DNA of 64,000 nt from assembly GCA_905221605.1 (NCBI GenBank), contig CAJNDS010000155.1, forward strand, positions 139,501-203,500. The letters run 5' to 3'. The first letter of the stretch is position 1, and each line of letters begins with the position of its first letter. Shown here piece after piece: positions 1 to 11,062 of this stretch. The translations under genes and the position numbers were made by a program. This stretch comes from Symbiodinium natans (taxonomy: Eukaryota; Sar; Dinophyceae; Suessiales; Symbiodiniaceae). The notes under the pieces were generated by a model. The model ran no database searches, had not been told where the DNA came from, and worked only from the letters and a program-made list of their open reading frames with translations.

Positions 1-268
1 CCAAAAGGCAAATCCAGTAGAACCTCACACTTCAATCGCCAGTTCCCTGCAGAGTGTCCGAGAGGTCAGCTAAGCGGGTGGCAAAAAAAAAACCCTAAAC
101 CTATTGGCCCCTGTGAAGCAAGATGACCCGTTCAGTTCCGAAACCCATGAAACCCTAAGCCCTAAACAAACACGCCCTAAACCCTAAGCTCTAAGCACTT
201 TTCAAAAGGGCTGAAGCCCTAAACCCTAAACCCTCCCTCTTCCTCTTGCTCTTCCTCATCAGACTCGT
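1..268. other. Leader region with degenerate telomere-like motifs
   Basis: No gene is seen. Several scattered, imperfect CCCTAAA/ACCCTAAAC motifs lie between about 90 and 235, unlike the long uniform arrays later in the window. A CT-rich stretch (about 230-260) precedes the first ATG of the LINE ORF1-like frame. This could be the 5' UTR of the LINE or the sequence it inserted into; I cannot place the 5' end of the element. Confidence 0.4.
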
Positions 269-1891
269 GTGCCCGGGTCGCAGAGAATGAGAGGGATGGG
301 AGGGGGGCGTGAACCGGGGGAGGAACTCTTTGGGGTTGGGCCGCTAAATGCGCCAGCTAGACACAGTGGATCCGTGGGGGTTGTTGACGTCGATGAGGAA
401 GACGACAGGGCGGGGGGTCGCGGGAGAATGCAGGCTACCGATGTTGACTGTCTTCTGGACGCCCATGACCGGCACGCATGTGCTCCGGCTGAAGTCAGTC
501 AAGCTAGTCAAGATGGGGCCACGCTGCTCTTTCATGCTCCTTCTCCCCGGACGCTTCCTCAGCCTGAAGATGATGACTCCACTGTACCGGCTGACCTGCA
601 ACTCCCCCCCCCTCCCCTCACGGCAGAACAGGCTGCATTGGATGCGGCCATGGGTAGGGAGGAGTTGCAGAGCCCACGCCTGGCACCTGCGTGCCCCGCT
701 AGCGGGTCGGGGCCGGATGCCAAGCTGCCTCAAGGTGGGGAATGGGAATAAACTGCCGGAGTTTGGAGGGGGGGCCAGACAAGCTCTTACGGTTTACCAT
801 GATCTTGCACGCCATGATGAGGACGCCCTGGACAACCTCCCTCGCCCGCTGGGAAAGCCCTCCTGGGAGAGGCTGTTCCCCCCCCATGGGTCCAGGCCCT
901 GCAACAAAGTATGCAGGGCATGCTCGGTAAGCAAGATGAACTGCAACACACGGTAGGGAGGATGAGACAAGATCTAGGTGCGCTTGGTACCGAAATGCAG
1001 CAGCATGCCCATAGGCTGGACGTCATGCAGGACACCCTCCAACAGCACAACTCCCTTCATGAAGTATCCATTGCTCGCCTAGATGCCCTAGAAACCCAGG
1101 CGCAAGACTTTGCCACGCAAGCTCAATTCAGGGACCTGGAGGCGCAGATCCAAGAACTCAAAGAACTCGAGCAGCGAGTCCGAGAGCTTCAGCAACAAGT
1201 AAGACAGGGGGGCACTCCAAGGGGCTCAGGCACACCAAGAATTTCAGGCTCCTTAAGGGATAGCGAGATGGACCTGCAGCTGGTCGTGGGTGGCTGGAAA
1301 CAAGCCCCCAAACATTTGGCAGAGAAGGAAGTGAAGTCTCTTTTTCAGATGTCAGATCTTAAGAACTGCATTGAATCCACCTGGTCCCCTTTCGCAAGAA
1401 CGAATTTCCTCCGAGTTGCCCTGAAATTCCCAACAGATTGTGTCTCCCTCCCGCAACAGCGATCCTTCCAGATGGAAGCTCTACAGAAGCTACGCAAAGA
1501 CAAATGGAAGAGTAGCATTGCTGGCAGTGAAAATACCGTCTTGTGGATTGCCAGGCACAGGTCTCCACAAGAAAGGCATAAAATACGCGCGATACTGCAA
1601 ACAAAGGATTTTTGTGATCAGTTGCCCCCGCATACCCCAGCCACACCTCATCCCCGCTCCGAATTCGATTGGCGTGGGAATGTGTACGTCGGGTCCTCGC
1701 AGGTTTTGATATCCCCTCACACCCCCAACGCTCGTCATGCCCACCCCGCAGATGTTCAACTCACGGACGCTAGAGGAGGTCATACAGGATGGGCAGTTTC
1801 TGCGACTCGTTCTCAGAGGCCACGGGCTACTCGCCGGACCAGCTTCCACAGCTCTGGCTTGAGTGCCGGGGAAGGTCTCGAGAGTGACTAG
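269..1891 (+). pseudogene. LINE ORF1-like protein, frameshifted
   Basis: The likely product is an RNA-binding chaperone partner of ORF2. The first part (269-751, 160 aa) is acidic and proline-rich. Coding character then moves to another frame (about 752-890) and back to the first frame from the poly-C run near 888, continuing to a stop at 1891. The 911-1891 part (326 aa) begins with a strong coiled coil (residues about 1-100, heptads rich in Q, L and E). It is followed by a folded-looking segment around TWSPFARTNFLRVALKFP and KLRKDKWKSS, reminiscent of the RRM-like part of LINE ORF1 proteins. Frame changes coincide with homopolymers (G7 near 770, C8 near 886). The ORF1 assignment comes from position and coiled coil rather than sequence identity. 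Confidence 0.6.
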
Positions 1892-1926
1892 CTTTCGACC
1901 ACACGCCTCCGCACCCAACGACCCTG

Positions 1927-4900
1927 GCGTCTTGGAATATTCAGGGGAAGTCCCTCGAATCTCTCCAGGCGGCTTGGGATGTACTTGAGTACTTGATGTA
2001 GCACATTTTGACTTCCTGGGGCTTCAGGAAGTAGGCTCTCTGTCTGACGTAGGACCAGACAGCTGGTGTCTCAAAGAATGCACCTTGGCCGGCAAAGAAT
2101 ACGCTTTCTTTTGTACCTCGCCCCCGGACTCATTCCGAGGGTCTGCAGTAGGCATCCCTTCGCACAGACTCTGTGATGTAATTAAAGCGCAGCCGCTTTC
2201 CACAGGGCTCATGGTAATCCTAAAACATGCGGGAGCCCGTGAATTCGTTGCATCACTTCACTTTCCGCACGTTCAGCGGGGAGACTGCACGCATGTTTGG
2301 CATCACCAGCTTTCGACTCTGCATGACCTTTTGCATGACTACAGGCTTCAGGATTCCCTTTTCCTTGCATGCGACCTTAATTACGAACTCAGCATGTCCA
2401 GCCCGATGCTCAGGATGCAAGAGGCGCCATGCTTCAGCACTTCGTCAAGTCCTTTGGCGTATCTCATACTATGCCTCATGCGCATACATGGTCAAACACG
2501 AGAGGCTCGCACAGTAGGATAGACTATCTCCTCTTCTCGACGCCCTACCAAGAGACCCTGGACCAGGGAGTCGTCACGCCCTCAGATGCGATCTTAAGAT
2601 CGGACCATAGGCTAGTCTGGGCTAGCACTGCATCGCATAAAGCCGCCAAACGACGGCGACACACCAGAACGAACAAGTGCGGCGTGTGGGATGTTGATGT
2701 CACGGCAGCACTCCTAGCTTGTAACAACTTGGCTGACAGACTTGAAAAGGAGCACACAATCGTGCTACCTGAGGATTTGGAGACCCTAGCCAACGCATGC
2801 TCTCGACGACCCAAACCCTGCAGATATCAGGATTCCATGGAGATTAAGCAACTCATCGCCCTTCGCAAGCTCTCAGATCCTCAAACTGCTAAGGACCTAG
2901 CAAAGCAGGTAGTTCAGCAGCGAGCTGCTGACAAGCGTGCGTGGAAAACTGAGCTCTTGGAAAGGGCGGCAGCAGGAGATTATAAAGCTATCTCATACTT
3001 CCGAAAACGCCAGGCGGTTAGGACCACACATGGCCTATTTGCACTCCGCATGGGCGGCAAGGACAAAGCGATCTCGGCCCTCAAGCATTTCTATCAGATC
3101 AAGTTCAGCGACCCAGAAGGTCACGACCCATTACTGCCAAAGGCCATACTACAAGCTGCTAGTGTAATCCCACTGTGCGCCCCATAGACCAGGAAGAGCT
3201 AGAGACAGCCCTGAACAGCCTCAAGGTAGGGAAAAGTGCTGGAGCGGACGGTGTCACGTATGAACTTTTGAAGATCCTTGCACAGACAAAGGTGTCAGCG
3301 CACCTGCTCAGGACCTTCAACTCGTACCTCTCGCAGGAATCCCCTCCGCCGGAAACGTGGCTCCTCTCACGCCTTACCCTTTTACCCAAAATAAGGGAGC
3401 CATTCCTTCCGAAACACTTGAGACCAATCGTTCTGTCAGCAGCGGACTACAAAGTCTTCACAAAAACTCTTCTCACCCGACTGAGGCGCACCCTCCCCCC
3501 CGTTGGCAGGGGAGGACAAATCCTTGGTATCCAAGGAGCCCAGGTCATGGATGGCATCACCGCAGCTAAACATGCAGTACACCTTTCTGCAGAGTGGTCC
3601 ATGCCACTAGTGGTAGCTAAGCTAGACATCTCACAGGCCTTCGACACTTTGTCACATACGGCTGTGGCTAGATGCCTAGCGTCCGTCCCAGCAACGCCTG
3701 AATCTCAACTTCTGCTGAGGCTCGTTACGCAAGCCAAGGTTGAGATTGGTTTTGCTGATGCGACCTGGTTCCAGCCGCTCACCCGCGGCATCCTCCAGGG
3801 CACCCCTTACGGGGCGGAACTGTTGTCATGGATTTCTACCTGTGGCCTATCCTGCAAAAGTGGCAACGTTGTGAACGCACATGGCTCAGTAATACGGTTG
3901 GGGATTTGCCACTCCACTGTATGGAGTACGCTGATGACATTCTGCTTTTTGCTACTTCCATTCCGCAGCTCAATCGTATGCTAGAGGATCTTTCACAAAC
4001 CCTCAAAGCTATAGGACTGCATCTTTCGTGGGATAAGTGCAAGTATCTGCGGTCTCCGCAAGTAAGACCAGGCCTAGTTCAAATTGGAGAAGGACCCCCG
4101 TTGAGGAAGTGGAGACCTTCCTATACCTAGGTGTGCTCCTTGGTTTCAAATTGACATGCCAGGCAGTCTTGGCGGCCCGACTAGTACAGCGACGAATGCT
4201 TTTTTTGGCTATCTCTCTTTCCTCACGCAATGCTCAGCTCCACTCCGAAAAAGGCTTCACCTTATGTCAACGTTTGTGACGAGTAGGTGGCGTTGGATGT
4301 CAGCCGCAGTCAGACCTACAACGGCTGTCCTTCAAGCCCTGAAGGTTACCCAGACCAACTTTTTGGTTTGGGTCTGCAAGTTTCCACGTGATTCTCTTCA
4401 GGCAGCCACAGATAGCTGGGTATGCGTAAGAAGAGCGGCCAGAATGGCAGCACAGGCCTCAGGACACGAAACATGGACACACATACAAGCCCAGGGCTTC
4501 TTTGCCTACTGGGGACACGCTGCCAGGCTCCCGAACCCACAGGTTCGACCGATCTCGAAGGCGCTAAATGTCAGGGGCTCATCCTGGCAACTTCTAAACG
4601 TCACTCAAACACGCAGAGCGCGTGGATTTTGGCCTAACTGCAGCCGTTTCCTCGGCCTGGCTTGGCAGGGACACCGTAAGACGTGGCAGCCAATAACTTG
4701 GGAAGGAGCGGCTCAGGACAGGACGCTCTGGAAACAATTTACTCAGGAGTATCTGCGGGGGAAAGCCATCACCCCTGAATTCTACCCAATCCTTGCGGAC
4801 GTAGACCTCAGGGGCAGGGCACTTAGTAAAGTGGGAGATGACTTTCATCTCCTCCCCCTTAGGCACCCTCCGGTTGACCCCCCGTACGCGACGGCATTCA

Positions 4901-5448
4901 TTGAACACCCTGAAATGACCCCAGAAGATGTGGAATATGCCATACGTGTATCCACAGACGGCAGCTGTATGAGAGGCCAGGGTGGTGCTGCAGCAGTGCT
5001 GCTCCCCCCCTACGGGGACATCGAAGCCGATGCAGTCGTCATACAACAAGCCATTCCGGGTAGATGCACGAACATCCGAGCTGAGCTAGTCGCGGCGTGC
5101 AAGGGTCTACAGGCCATCAAAAGACTCAAAGAATACGTTCCTTTGGGAACTTTTCTTTTCATGTCAGACTCCCAACACGTGCTCCAGCTCCTACAGGGGG
5201 CCATACGCTCGGTTGTGCATGCCTCAGACACATCGTCACTTCTTTTACTGTGGGAGGAGGTCTCGTCGTATACTTCGGTTAAACACGTTCGTGCCCACCA
5301 AGGTGAGCCCCTAAATGAACTTGCAGATGAATGTGCTAAACAGGCGGTGCTGTTGCCACACACGCGCATGATCATTCGCAGACGAGACTATGGGATCTCG
5401 TACTTTGAGGACAGCAGTATCACGTGTCCTGTCTGGCTTTGGTAGGCG
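1927..5448 (+). pseudogene. LINE ORF2: APE endonuclease, reverse transcriptase, RNase H (frameshifted)
   Basis: The endonuclease starts with SWNIQG (1930, frame 1), continues as DFLGLQEVGSL (2010, frame 3) and LACDLN, and ends with RIDYLL...SDHRLVW (about 2517-2620, frame 2). These are the APE-type motifs. Reverse transcriptase: GKSAGADGVTYELLK and KLDISQAFDTL (motif A) lie in frame 1 (3175-3830), the catalytic YADD lies in frame 3 (about 3929-3940), and EVETFLYLGVLLGF follows in frame 2. RNase H (frame 1, 4156-5445) keeps the acidic residues in STDGSC, NIRAEL, MSDSQH and ELADECA, plus the VKHVRAHQG histidine motif. The domains are complete but spread over three frames, so no full protein can be made from this copy. 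Frame changes lie near 1990, 2420, 3185, 3825, 4110 and 4160. Confidence 0.85.
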
Positions 5449-5552
5449 ATAGGCGGCCTTCCTCCCTGACCTCCCCAGTAACCTTGCCCTCTTGATTCCC
5501 CACACCCCCCCCATTGTTCTTGTCCTGTCTACGCATTAACCACTTCTACTTC

Positions 5553-5588
5553 AATAAACTCAAAAAAAACCGGGGGGGGGGGGGGGGG
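5553..5588 (+). terminator. LINE 3' end: AATAAA, A8 tract, then G17 run
   Basis: AATAAA at 5553-5558 is followed within a few bases by an A8 tract and then by about 17 consecutive G residues. The A tract fits a short LINE tail. The G run is unexplained and could be a collapsed or mis-sized homopolymer. Confidence 0.5.
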
Positions 5589-5777
5589 CGGGACCGCCCA
5601 AAAAATCTTGCAATTGTAAAGGTACCCCCTATTCCCACCCTCACCCAGCTCACCTTCGTTCTCGAAGCCCCTGAACCCCACCTGCCACAAAATGCAATCC
5701 GCTGTCCCATAGCCCATATAGATCACAGGTGACCTAACCCCTCAGTGATTTCTTCGCTTGTGTGCGCCGCATTTGCC

Positions 5778-7475
5778 ATGGCCTCTCAACCGGAACAGAT
5801 GTCATGGAAAGAGGCCTTTGACCAGATGCAGGGGATGAAGACGCTTGTCCCGGTCATTGTCGGTGTGATCGCCACATTGCTCCTCCCCTTCGTCATCAAA
5901 CTGGCATATGGCACCTTCGGCATGATCAGCTGGGCTGTGATGAAGCTGGGTACCGGGCTTTCGGGCTGTGTCGATGCCCTTGCCTCGTGGTACAAGCGTG
6001 GCCGGGATGCCCAGCGCGCCAGGTCCCGTGATGCTCCGACAGCACCGCAGGACGAGACGCAACCTGGACGAATCCTCCGGGACTACCTCATTCCGCTCCA
6101 TGATCTGACCTTGTCCATGGCTGACAAGTACATGGACCCCATCCTGGACAAGACTGAGAATGTGAAGACCCTCCTCACAAATCTCCTCCACACCTTCCAG
6201 GACGCGGACTTCAAAGCCTCGCTCTCGGCCATGACCACCCAGCTCGAGGGCTTCAAAAACCACCTCCTGTCTGAGATCAAGCAGCAGTTCCAGGATGCGG
6301 AGCTCAAGACCAAATTCTCGGCATTGACCGAGAGTGTGAAGAACAAAATCCTGGCTGACATCAAGCAAGGCCTCCAGGAGGTGACGAAGCAAATCGCTGG
6401 CCAGCAGGACCTTACCGCTAAGTTCGAAGCTGTCAAGGCTCAGATTGAGGAGGTGCGCATCAAACTAGTGGCGGCAATGCAGCTGGCTGCCCAGGAAATC
6501 AAACAACTTGTTCAGCCTCTTCAATCTGCCTCGACAGGGAGTGCGTCAAGCCCCTCGATCAAGGAGTGCCAGGACGAGATCGCCAAACTGAGCCAGGCAC
6601 TACATTCTATGCAGGACCAACACCTCCAGCTCCAGGCGGACATCAAGCTCTTGAACAGCCGAGTGTCCCAAGGTGTAGACAAAATCAGTTCGGAGGCGGC
6701 ATCGTCGTACGGCACCCTCAACTCGCAGGTCAAGGGCAACCACTCCTACATGAAGGGCATGAAGGAGTCCCTAGACAGCATCCTCCATCGAACAGATGCC
6801 CAAGAACCGCGGGGGTGGCAGGTCAAGCATGTGGAGGACATGAACAAGTTTGGATTCCTCCTCGCGGAAATCAAAGACGTCATGGGAGACCTAACCGAAA
6901 GGGTGGATGGCCTGGAGACCAGCCTGGTGAACCTGACGGGCAAGTTGGGCCGGCAGGAAAGCCAAACGCTAGCCCGTGAGCAGAAGTGGGACTCCATCCA
7001 CGACGTTCTCAAGGAGATGCTCGGTCGACTGGGTAGGCAGGAAAGTCAGACCTCAGCCAATGAGCAGAAATGGGACGCCATTTTCGATGTTCTCAAAGAG
7101 ATGCTCGACCGCATGGCAGTTCGCCAGGTGAGAACACCGGGTCAGTACCCCTCCCCGACGCCTGACCCCCGCATTGCCGATATGATGACGTCAGCACCTA
7201 CACCGGGAGGCCTGCCAGGCATCCGGCCAATACGGTTGGCCCCGCTGGTCAACCAGCCGTACCCGCCGATCCAGCAAGGCCCAGTGGCCCCACAAGGGCC
7301 CATGACTCCAGCCCAGAGGGCTGAGGCCCTCCGAGCGGCCCTTGATTTTTTACGCCGGCACCCGGACAGTAACTGCTGGCTCAGCCTGTGGACCCTCCAA
7401 AGTTCCAAAGAGGCACAGAGGCGTGGGGCTCGTAAGTGGCCGCTACACGCCTACCTCGCTGGACTAGGTCTCTGA
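5778..7475 (+). CDS. Unrecognised coiled-coil protein with N-terminal membrane segment
   Basis: The frame is open from 5745. I prefer the internal ATG at 5778 (GCCATGG context, product MASQPEQMSW...), giving 565 aa. A hydrophobic segment (VPVIVGVIATLLLPFVIKLA, about residues 25-45) and a second weaker one (GMISWAVMKLG) suggest an N-terminal membrane anchor. They are followed by a basic stretch (YKRGRDAQRARSR) and a long helical, coiled-coil central region (about 90-400). Near the C-terminus a unit of about 35 residues containing LGRQESQT...EQKWD...DVLKEML occurs twice in tandem. A proline-rich linker and the ending RRHPDSNCWLSLWT...KWPLHAYLAGLGL follow. I do not recognise the family. It lies just downstream of the LINE on the same strand and might be an element-borne accessory ORF. 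It is intact and has no obvious introns. Confidence 0.6.
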   Translation: MASQPEQMSWKEAFDQMQGMKTLVPVIVGVIATLLLPFVIKLAYGTFGMISWAVMKLGTGLSGCVDALASWYKRGRDAQRARSRDAPTAPQDETQPGRILRDYLIPLHDLTLSMADKYMDPILDKTENVKTLLTNLLHTFQDADFKASLSAMTTQLEGFKNHLLSEIKQQFQDAELKTKFSALTESVKNKILADIKQGLQEVTKQIAGQQDLTAKFEAVKAQIEEVRIKLVAAMQLAAQEIKQLVQPLQSASTGSASSPSIKECQDEIAKLSQALHSMQDQHLQLQADIKLLNSRVSQGVDKISSEAASSYGTLNSQVKGNHSYMKGMKESLDSILHRTDAQEPRGWQVKHVEDMNKFGFLLAEIKDVMGDLTERVDGLETSLVNLTGKLGRQESQTLAREQKWDSIHDVLKEMLGRLGRQESQTSANEQKWDAIFDVLKEMLDRMAVRQVRTPGQYPSPTPDPRIADMMTSAPTPGGLPGIRPIRLAPLVNQPYPPIQQGPVAPQGPMTPAQRAEALRAALDFLRRHPDSNCWLSLWTLQSSKEAQRRGARKWPLHAYLAGLGL

Positions 7476-9049
7476 TCCTTTCATTTCACACCATGTAACA
7501 AGGTGAGACGGCTCGGCACTTGGGCCCGTAAGTGGCCTCCTGTGCATGACCTGCCCACCCATGTTTACTTGTTGGCAGAAATTCCCCAAATTTGCACAAA
7601 CCTCCTCCGACATCTAATTCGATTTCCAGACCACGTGGATCACAGTAAAACTAGTTTGTTTCTCTTATACACTGTACTGTAGCTGGGTACTTTCGTGTTG
7701 TTTCATGCTCTTTTGGACTGAAAACACCATGATCCAGCATTAATTTCGCAATTCGGTGCACGGCGAGTTGTACCTCAAGCATGTGGATCAGTGCAGATAT
7801 TATCGGGCTGTATGTTTCGCATTAGATATCGTCACTGCAATTCATTTTTGTTTTGCTTCCTACCCTTAACAATACCACTATGATCCAACTCCCGAATGAT
7901 ATTGCACGAACGGCTGTTTCACTAATTCGACCCACCCAATTCGATTGCCCGACCCCGTGGATCAAAGTAAGGCTAGCTGGGTACCTTCGTGTTCAGCATC
8001 GATGCACGGCGAGCTGTATCTTAAGCGTACAGATCTTGGTACAACATTTTTGGGCTGTGTTTTACACAATACATATCGGCGCCCGCGACTGTGCAAGCCT
8101 GCACGTACATTCAGGACCTAATTCGGAATTGCGTATGCCTACATCTGCAATTAGGATTAATTCGAACTGTGAACAAATTCGGAATTCACAATGTGCCATC
8201 GGTAAGCTGGTGCGACTGACAAGTTAGTCTATTTGAGTGAGCTGATACCGTGTTTGTTCACAGGGTTCAGGTTTCCATACCTCAACCCAATGCCACCAGC
8301 AGGTATCTGCCACGCTTTCACCTGCATATGTCGGAACAGGAGGACAGTGGCACCTAACCCTTCAGTAGTCTCTATTTCCTTTTCCCATTCCCCTAGCTAA
8401 TCCCTATACCCATGCAAGTGCCACGAATCAACCAGGGGCTGCCGTGCTTGGAGTACGCTCGCTGTATGAGTGACAAAAAGGAGGTCCGAAGTTGTGCCAC
8501 AACCCTCCCCCCCAAAAAAAAACAACAAACAAACACTAACAACCCCTCAGACCTTTGAGCTGCTTGATCGGGATACCATAGTAACTAGCGAGTCCTTTCC
8601 CCCTCCCCACACGTAGCAGATTCGAACCTCAACGCTATCCTCTCCCTCCCCCGTTTCAACCCACAATATTCCTCAAGTCCTTAACTATATGTGACCAAGA
8701 CAATTTCCAGATCAGATCCCCGCACCATTCAGCCTCTCCATCTCCGCATAGGATTCATTTGGGATGCCTCCAAACAATCGATGCCCTAGTCCTGAATAAC
8801 CCCCTTAAATGGGTACAGCTTTACATACAGGGCTCCGGGCTATTGAGCTTGACTGTTGAGCTTCACTTTGAGCTTTGCCTTACAGACCTGAGGAGCTCAA
8901 GGTTTACAGGGGCTGAGTAGGGTCAATGGATCAATGGTTCAGCAACCCTCAACCCTAAACCCTAAACTCAGCTGTGGACACGTGCCGCTACCCCGTCATC
9001 CCCACTCTGCCTCCTCTACTCTCCTTAAGGGAGGGTCTCAAACAGGCAT
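7476..9049. other. Intergenic stretch with a diverged internal duplication
   Basis: No convincing gene. A block at about 7611-7830 recurs in diverged form at about 7920-8085; both copies contain a CACGGCGAG motif, a TAGCTGGGTAC motif and an ATTCGATT motif in the same order. From about 8490 the sequence has A/C-rich low complexity (8505-8545) and short CCCTAAACC motifs near 8950. It could be the 3' UTR of the upstream gene plus the 5' region of the oxygenase-like gene. Confidence 0.45.
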
Positions 9050-10165
9050 ATGGTGGACAGGGTGGAAGAGAGGGCATTCCACATGCTCCGAGAGCCGGGA
9101 CCACTGTGCAGGGAAAACATAGTGGAACTATGGGACTCGATGCCCCGCCAACGCAAACAGGGGCCGACGGGAGGGAGGACCTTCCTCACAGGCGCCAGCC
9201 ATCGAAGCTCCCTAGCACCCCTACACAATGTGTATGGCACGCCGTGCGTCACACAGGCCTTGACAAGCTTTGTAAGACGATTGCACACAGGCATCCCCTT
9301 TAGTTGCATCACCATAAGGGAAGGTGCCACGAAAGGGCTGCATAGGGATTCCCAAAATGCGTGTGTACCATCCATCATCATCGGCCTCACAGACCATGAA
9401 CGAGGAGATCTTTGGATTGAGCACCCAGAAGGTTCCATCAGTAGAGAGCACGAGGGTAGAACTGTTCGAGGCAACACCTACCCCCTCCTCCCTAGCCCTG
9501 TAGTTTTCACATCCAACTTACTGTTGCACGGGCCTATGCCGTGGACAGGGAGACGACGCCTAATCCTCATAGCATTCACCCCCCGCAACGTCAAGACCTT
9601 CTCTACTGAACTTAAATCCCTACTGCTCTCCCAAGGTTTCACACTCCCGACCCCAGCCCAAATGAACAGGTTCAAGCGCAACATAGTGAGGCCAGGGATC
9701 ACCCAGCTCTCCATCCCGGCCGCACTAACTAGAGCAAGAGTTGCCTCCCTTGAATACCCGTCCCAACTTGAGATACATGAACGACAACCCCCCCAGGAAA
9801 TTTCAAGTTCGGAAGAGGAACCGCAGGCACAGGGCATACGCCACACGGGTCTGCTGCGTCCTCAGTCCCCGGGATTCATCTCCAGACTCCTTGTAGAGGA
9901 CCAACGCGACTTGGAGAACGAGGTGCCTTGGATGGAAAGCACGCAAGAGCTGTCACAGAGTAGCTACATGACTGCAACTCAGCCCAGCCGTGCTCCGGCC
10001 GCGAACCAAGCACGGGATGAAGGCACGGACAGACTGAGAAGGCTTGAAAGGCTGGACGCTGCTCAGATTGAAGAAGACCCGACCCCTCGCCCCCCCCCGC
10101 CCAAGAGAGCTAAAACCATGCCAGCTGCGTTCCCTAGTAGACATTTCCCGTCGCACCCCCTCTAA
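9050..10165 (+). CDS. Stand-alone 2OG-Fe(II)-oxygenase-like protein
   Basis: The likely product is a non-haem iron, 2-oxoglutarate-dependent oxygenase of 371 aa; the substrate is unknown. The double-stranded beta-helix signature is visible. H98-R-D100 (GLHRDSQN) gives the HxD iron ligands, GLTDHERGDLWIE is the following strand, and H160 in LLLHGPMPW supplies the distal iron ligand. Basic residues 168-170 before LILIAFTP are in the place of the arginine that binds 2-oxoglutarate. The N-terminal 90 residues are helical and contain MPRQRK. The C-terminal 150 residues are acidic/proline-rich with a basic end (PPPPKRAKT), possibly nuclear-directing. The same motif order occurs in the copia polyprotein at 14.9-15.4 kb. 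ATG 9050 is the first in frame; an upstream frame (8974-9060) could be an exon or an earlier start separated by a frame change. AATAAA motifs occur at 10292-10302. Confidence 0.65.
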   Translation: MVDRVEERAFHMLREPGPLCRENIVELWDSMPRQRKQGPTGGRTFLTGASHRSSLAPLHNVYGTPCVTQALTSFVRRLHTGIPFSCITIREGATKGLHRDSQNACVPSIIIGLTDHERGDLWIEHPEGSISREHEGRTVRGNTYPLLPSPVVFTSNLLLHGPMPWTGRRRLILIAFTPRNVKTFSTELKSLLLSQGFTLPTPAQMNRFKRNIVRPGITQLSIPAALTRARVASLEYPSQLEIHERQPPQEISSSEEEPQAQGIRHTGLLRPQSPGFISRLLVEDQRDLENEVPWMESTQELSQSSYMTATQPSRAPAANQARDEGTDRLRRLERLDAAQIEEDPTPRPPPPKRAKTMPAAFPSRHFPSHPL

Positions 10166-10589
10166 CACCTTGAGGCTAGCTCTTCGATGACATCCCTTCG
10201 GGCTGCAATTAAATGCCATGCATGACTGCAAGGCTCACTCCACTGTCATAACCCTCTGCCCCCCCACCCCCCTGAACCCACCCCAAAAGAAAATAAAATA
10301 AATCACACGCATACAACAGCAGCTGCAAGAGCATTGTACATGCAGTGCATGCCAAGTCGACTCATGTCATCCTAAGGGCTTCCGCCACCGCCATGCCAGA
10401 CACTACACACTTGAGTGTTCTAAAGAGAGTGCTGAGGGTCCGGTAGGCAGTGGATGTACACCTGTACACATTTAGCTGACCCACGCTGTCTTAAGGGCCT
10501 TCGCCAACGCCTTGCCACAAGGGGAGGGGGGCCACACAAGACGCCTGAGATCAAAACCAACAAGCACACTCTCTTGACTTGTCCCCACC
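10166..10589. other. 3' flank of the oxygenase-like gene
   Basis: Contains the overlapping AATAAA motifs (10292-10302) about 130 bp after the stop codon. A short internal duplication follows, with CTAAGGGCTTCCGCCACCGCC-like text near 10372 and a related copy near 10490. No other gene is seen. Confidence 0.4.
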
Positions 10590-10935
10590 AATTAACTCCC
10601 GGAGCTCAAAATTAGCTCCCGGAGCTCAAAATTAGCTCCCAAAGTTTAAAATTAGCTCCCGAACTTCAAAATTAATTCCCGAAGCCCAAAATTAGCTCCC
10701 GGAGCTCAAAATTAGCTCCCAGAATGCAAAAACTTAGCTCCTTCAAAGTTAACTCCCAAGGCTCAGAATTAGCTCCCAAAGCTCAAAATTAATTACCAGT
10801 GCTGAAAAGAGCTCCCAGGTTTAAGGAAATTTGAATATTCGTGGCCAGGCAAAAAGGAGTTTAAGTAAATTGAGCATCCGAGCAGACAAAGGAGGTTTAA
10901 GTAAACTGCGTAGCCGTGACTAGGCAAAAGGAATT
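10590..10935. repeat. AGCTCCCGGAGCTCAAAATT satellite, left block
   Basis: Tandem copies of a roughly 20-bp unit, AGCTCCCGGAGCTCAAAATT with variants, fill about 10590-10820. They are followed by a non-tandem tail (lower-copy motif GTTTAAGTAAATTGAGC, then GTAGCCGTGACTAGGC). The last 290 bp match 23640-23950 almost base for base, so this is one of two copies of a longer duplication that lie either side of the copia element. Confidence 0.85.
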
Positions 10936-10940
10936 TAGGG
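10936..10940. repeat. Target-site duplication TAGGG, left
   Basis: TAGGG immediately abuts the left LTR and recurs at 21830-21834 after the right LTR. Five base pairs is the usual duplication length for Ty1/copia integrases. Confidence 0.85.
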
Positions 10941-11062
10941 TCTGAATCCACAAAGACTAATGCAATCTGCTCGCCCGCTTCTTTGTCTCGAGCGAAAAAG
11001 GCCTCCCGATTACGACCTGTTCATGGATAGTGCGAATGAGCGGAGGGGTATGTCTGTTCACA
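10941..11062 (-). repeat. 3' LTR of the copia element
   Basis: 122 bp, identical to 21708-21829. On the minus strand it starts TGTGAACAG and ends GGATTCAGA. This is very short for a copia LTR (family usually a few hundred bp). Confidence 0.92.

Larger units (their letters stand above)
269..5570 (+). mobile_element. Non-LTR retrotransposon (LINE), APE-RT-RNase H type, decayed
   Basis: Two coding regions in LINE order are present: a coiled-coil ORF1-like protein (269-1891), then an APE-type endonuclease, reverse transcriptase and RNase H (about 1927-5448). The 3' end carries AATAAA (5553-5558) followed by eight A residues (5562-5569), consistent with a poly(A)-type LINE tail. Endonuclease of APE type plus a C-terminal RNase H resembles the I/R1/Tad group of LINE clades (family knowledge). 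At least six frame changes make it inactive as sequenced. The 5' boundary and any target-site duplication were not found. Confidence 0.8.
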
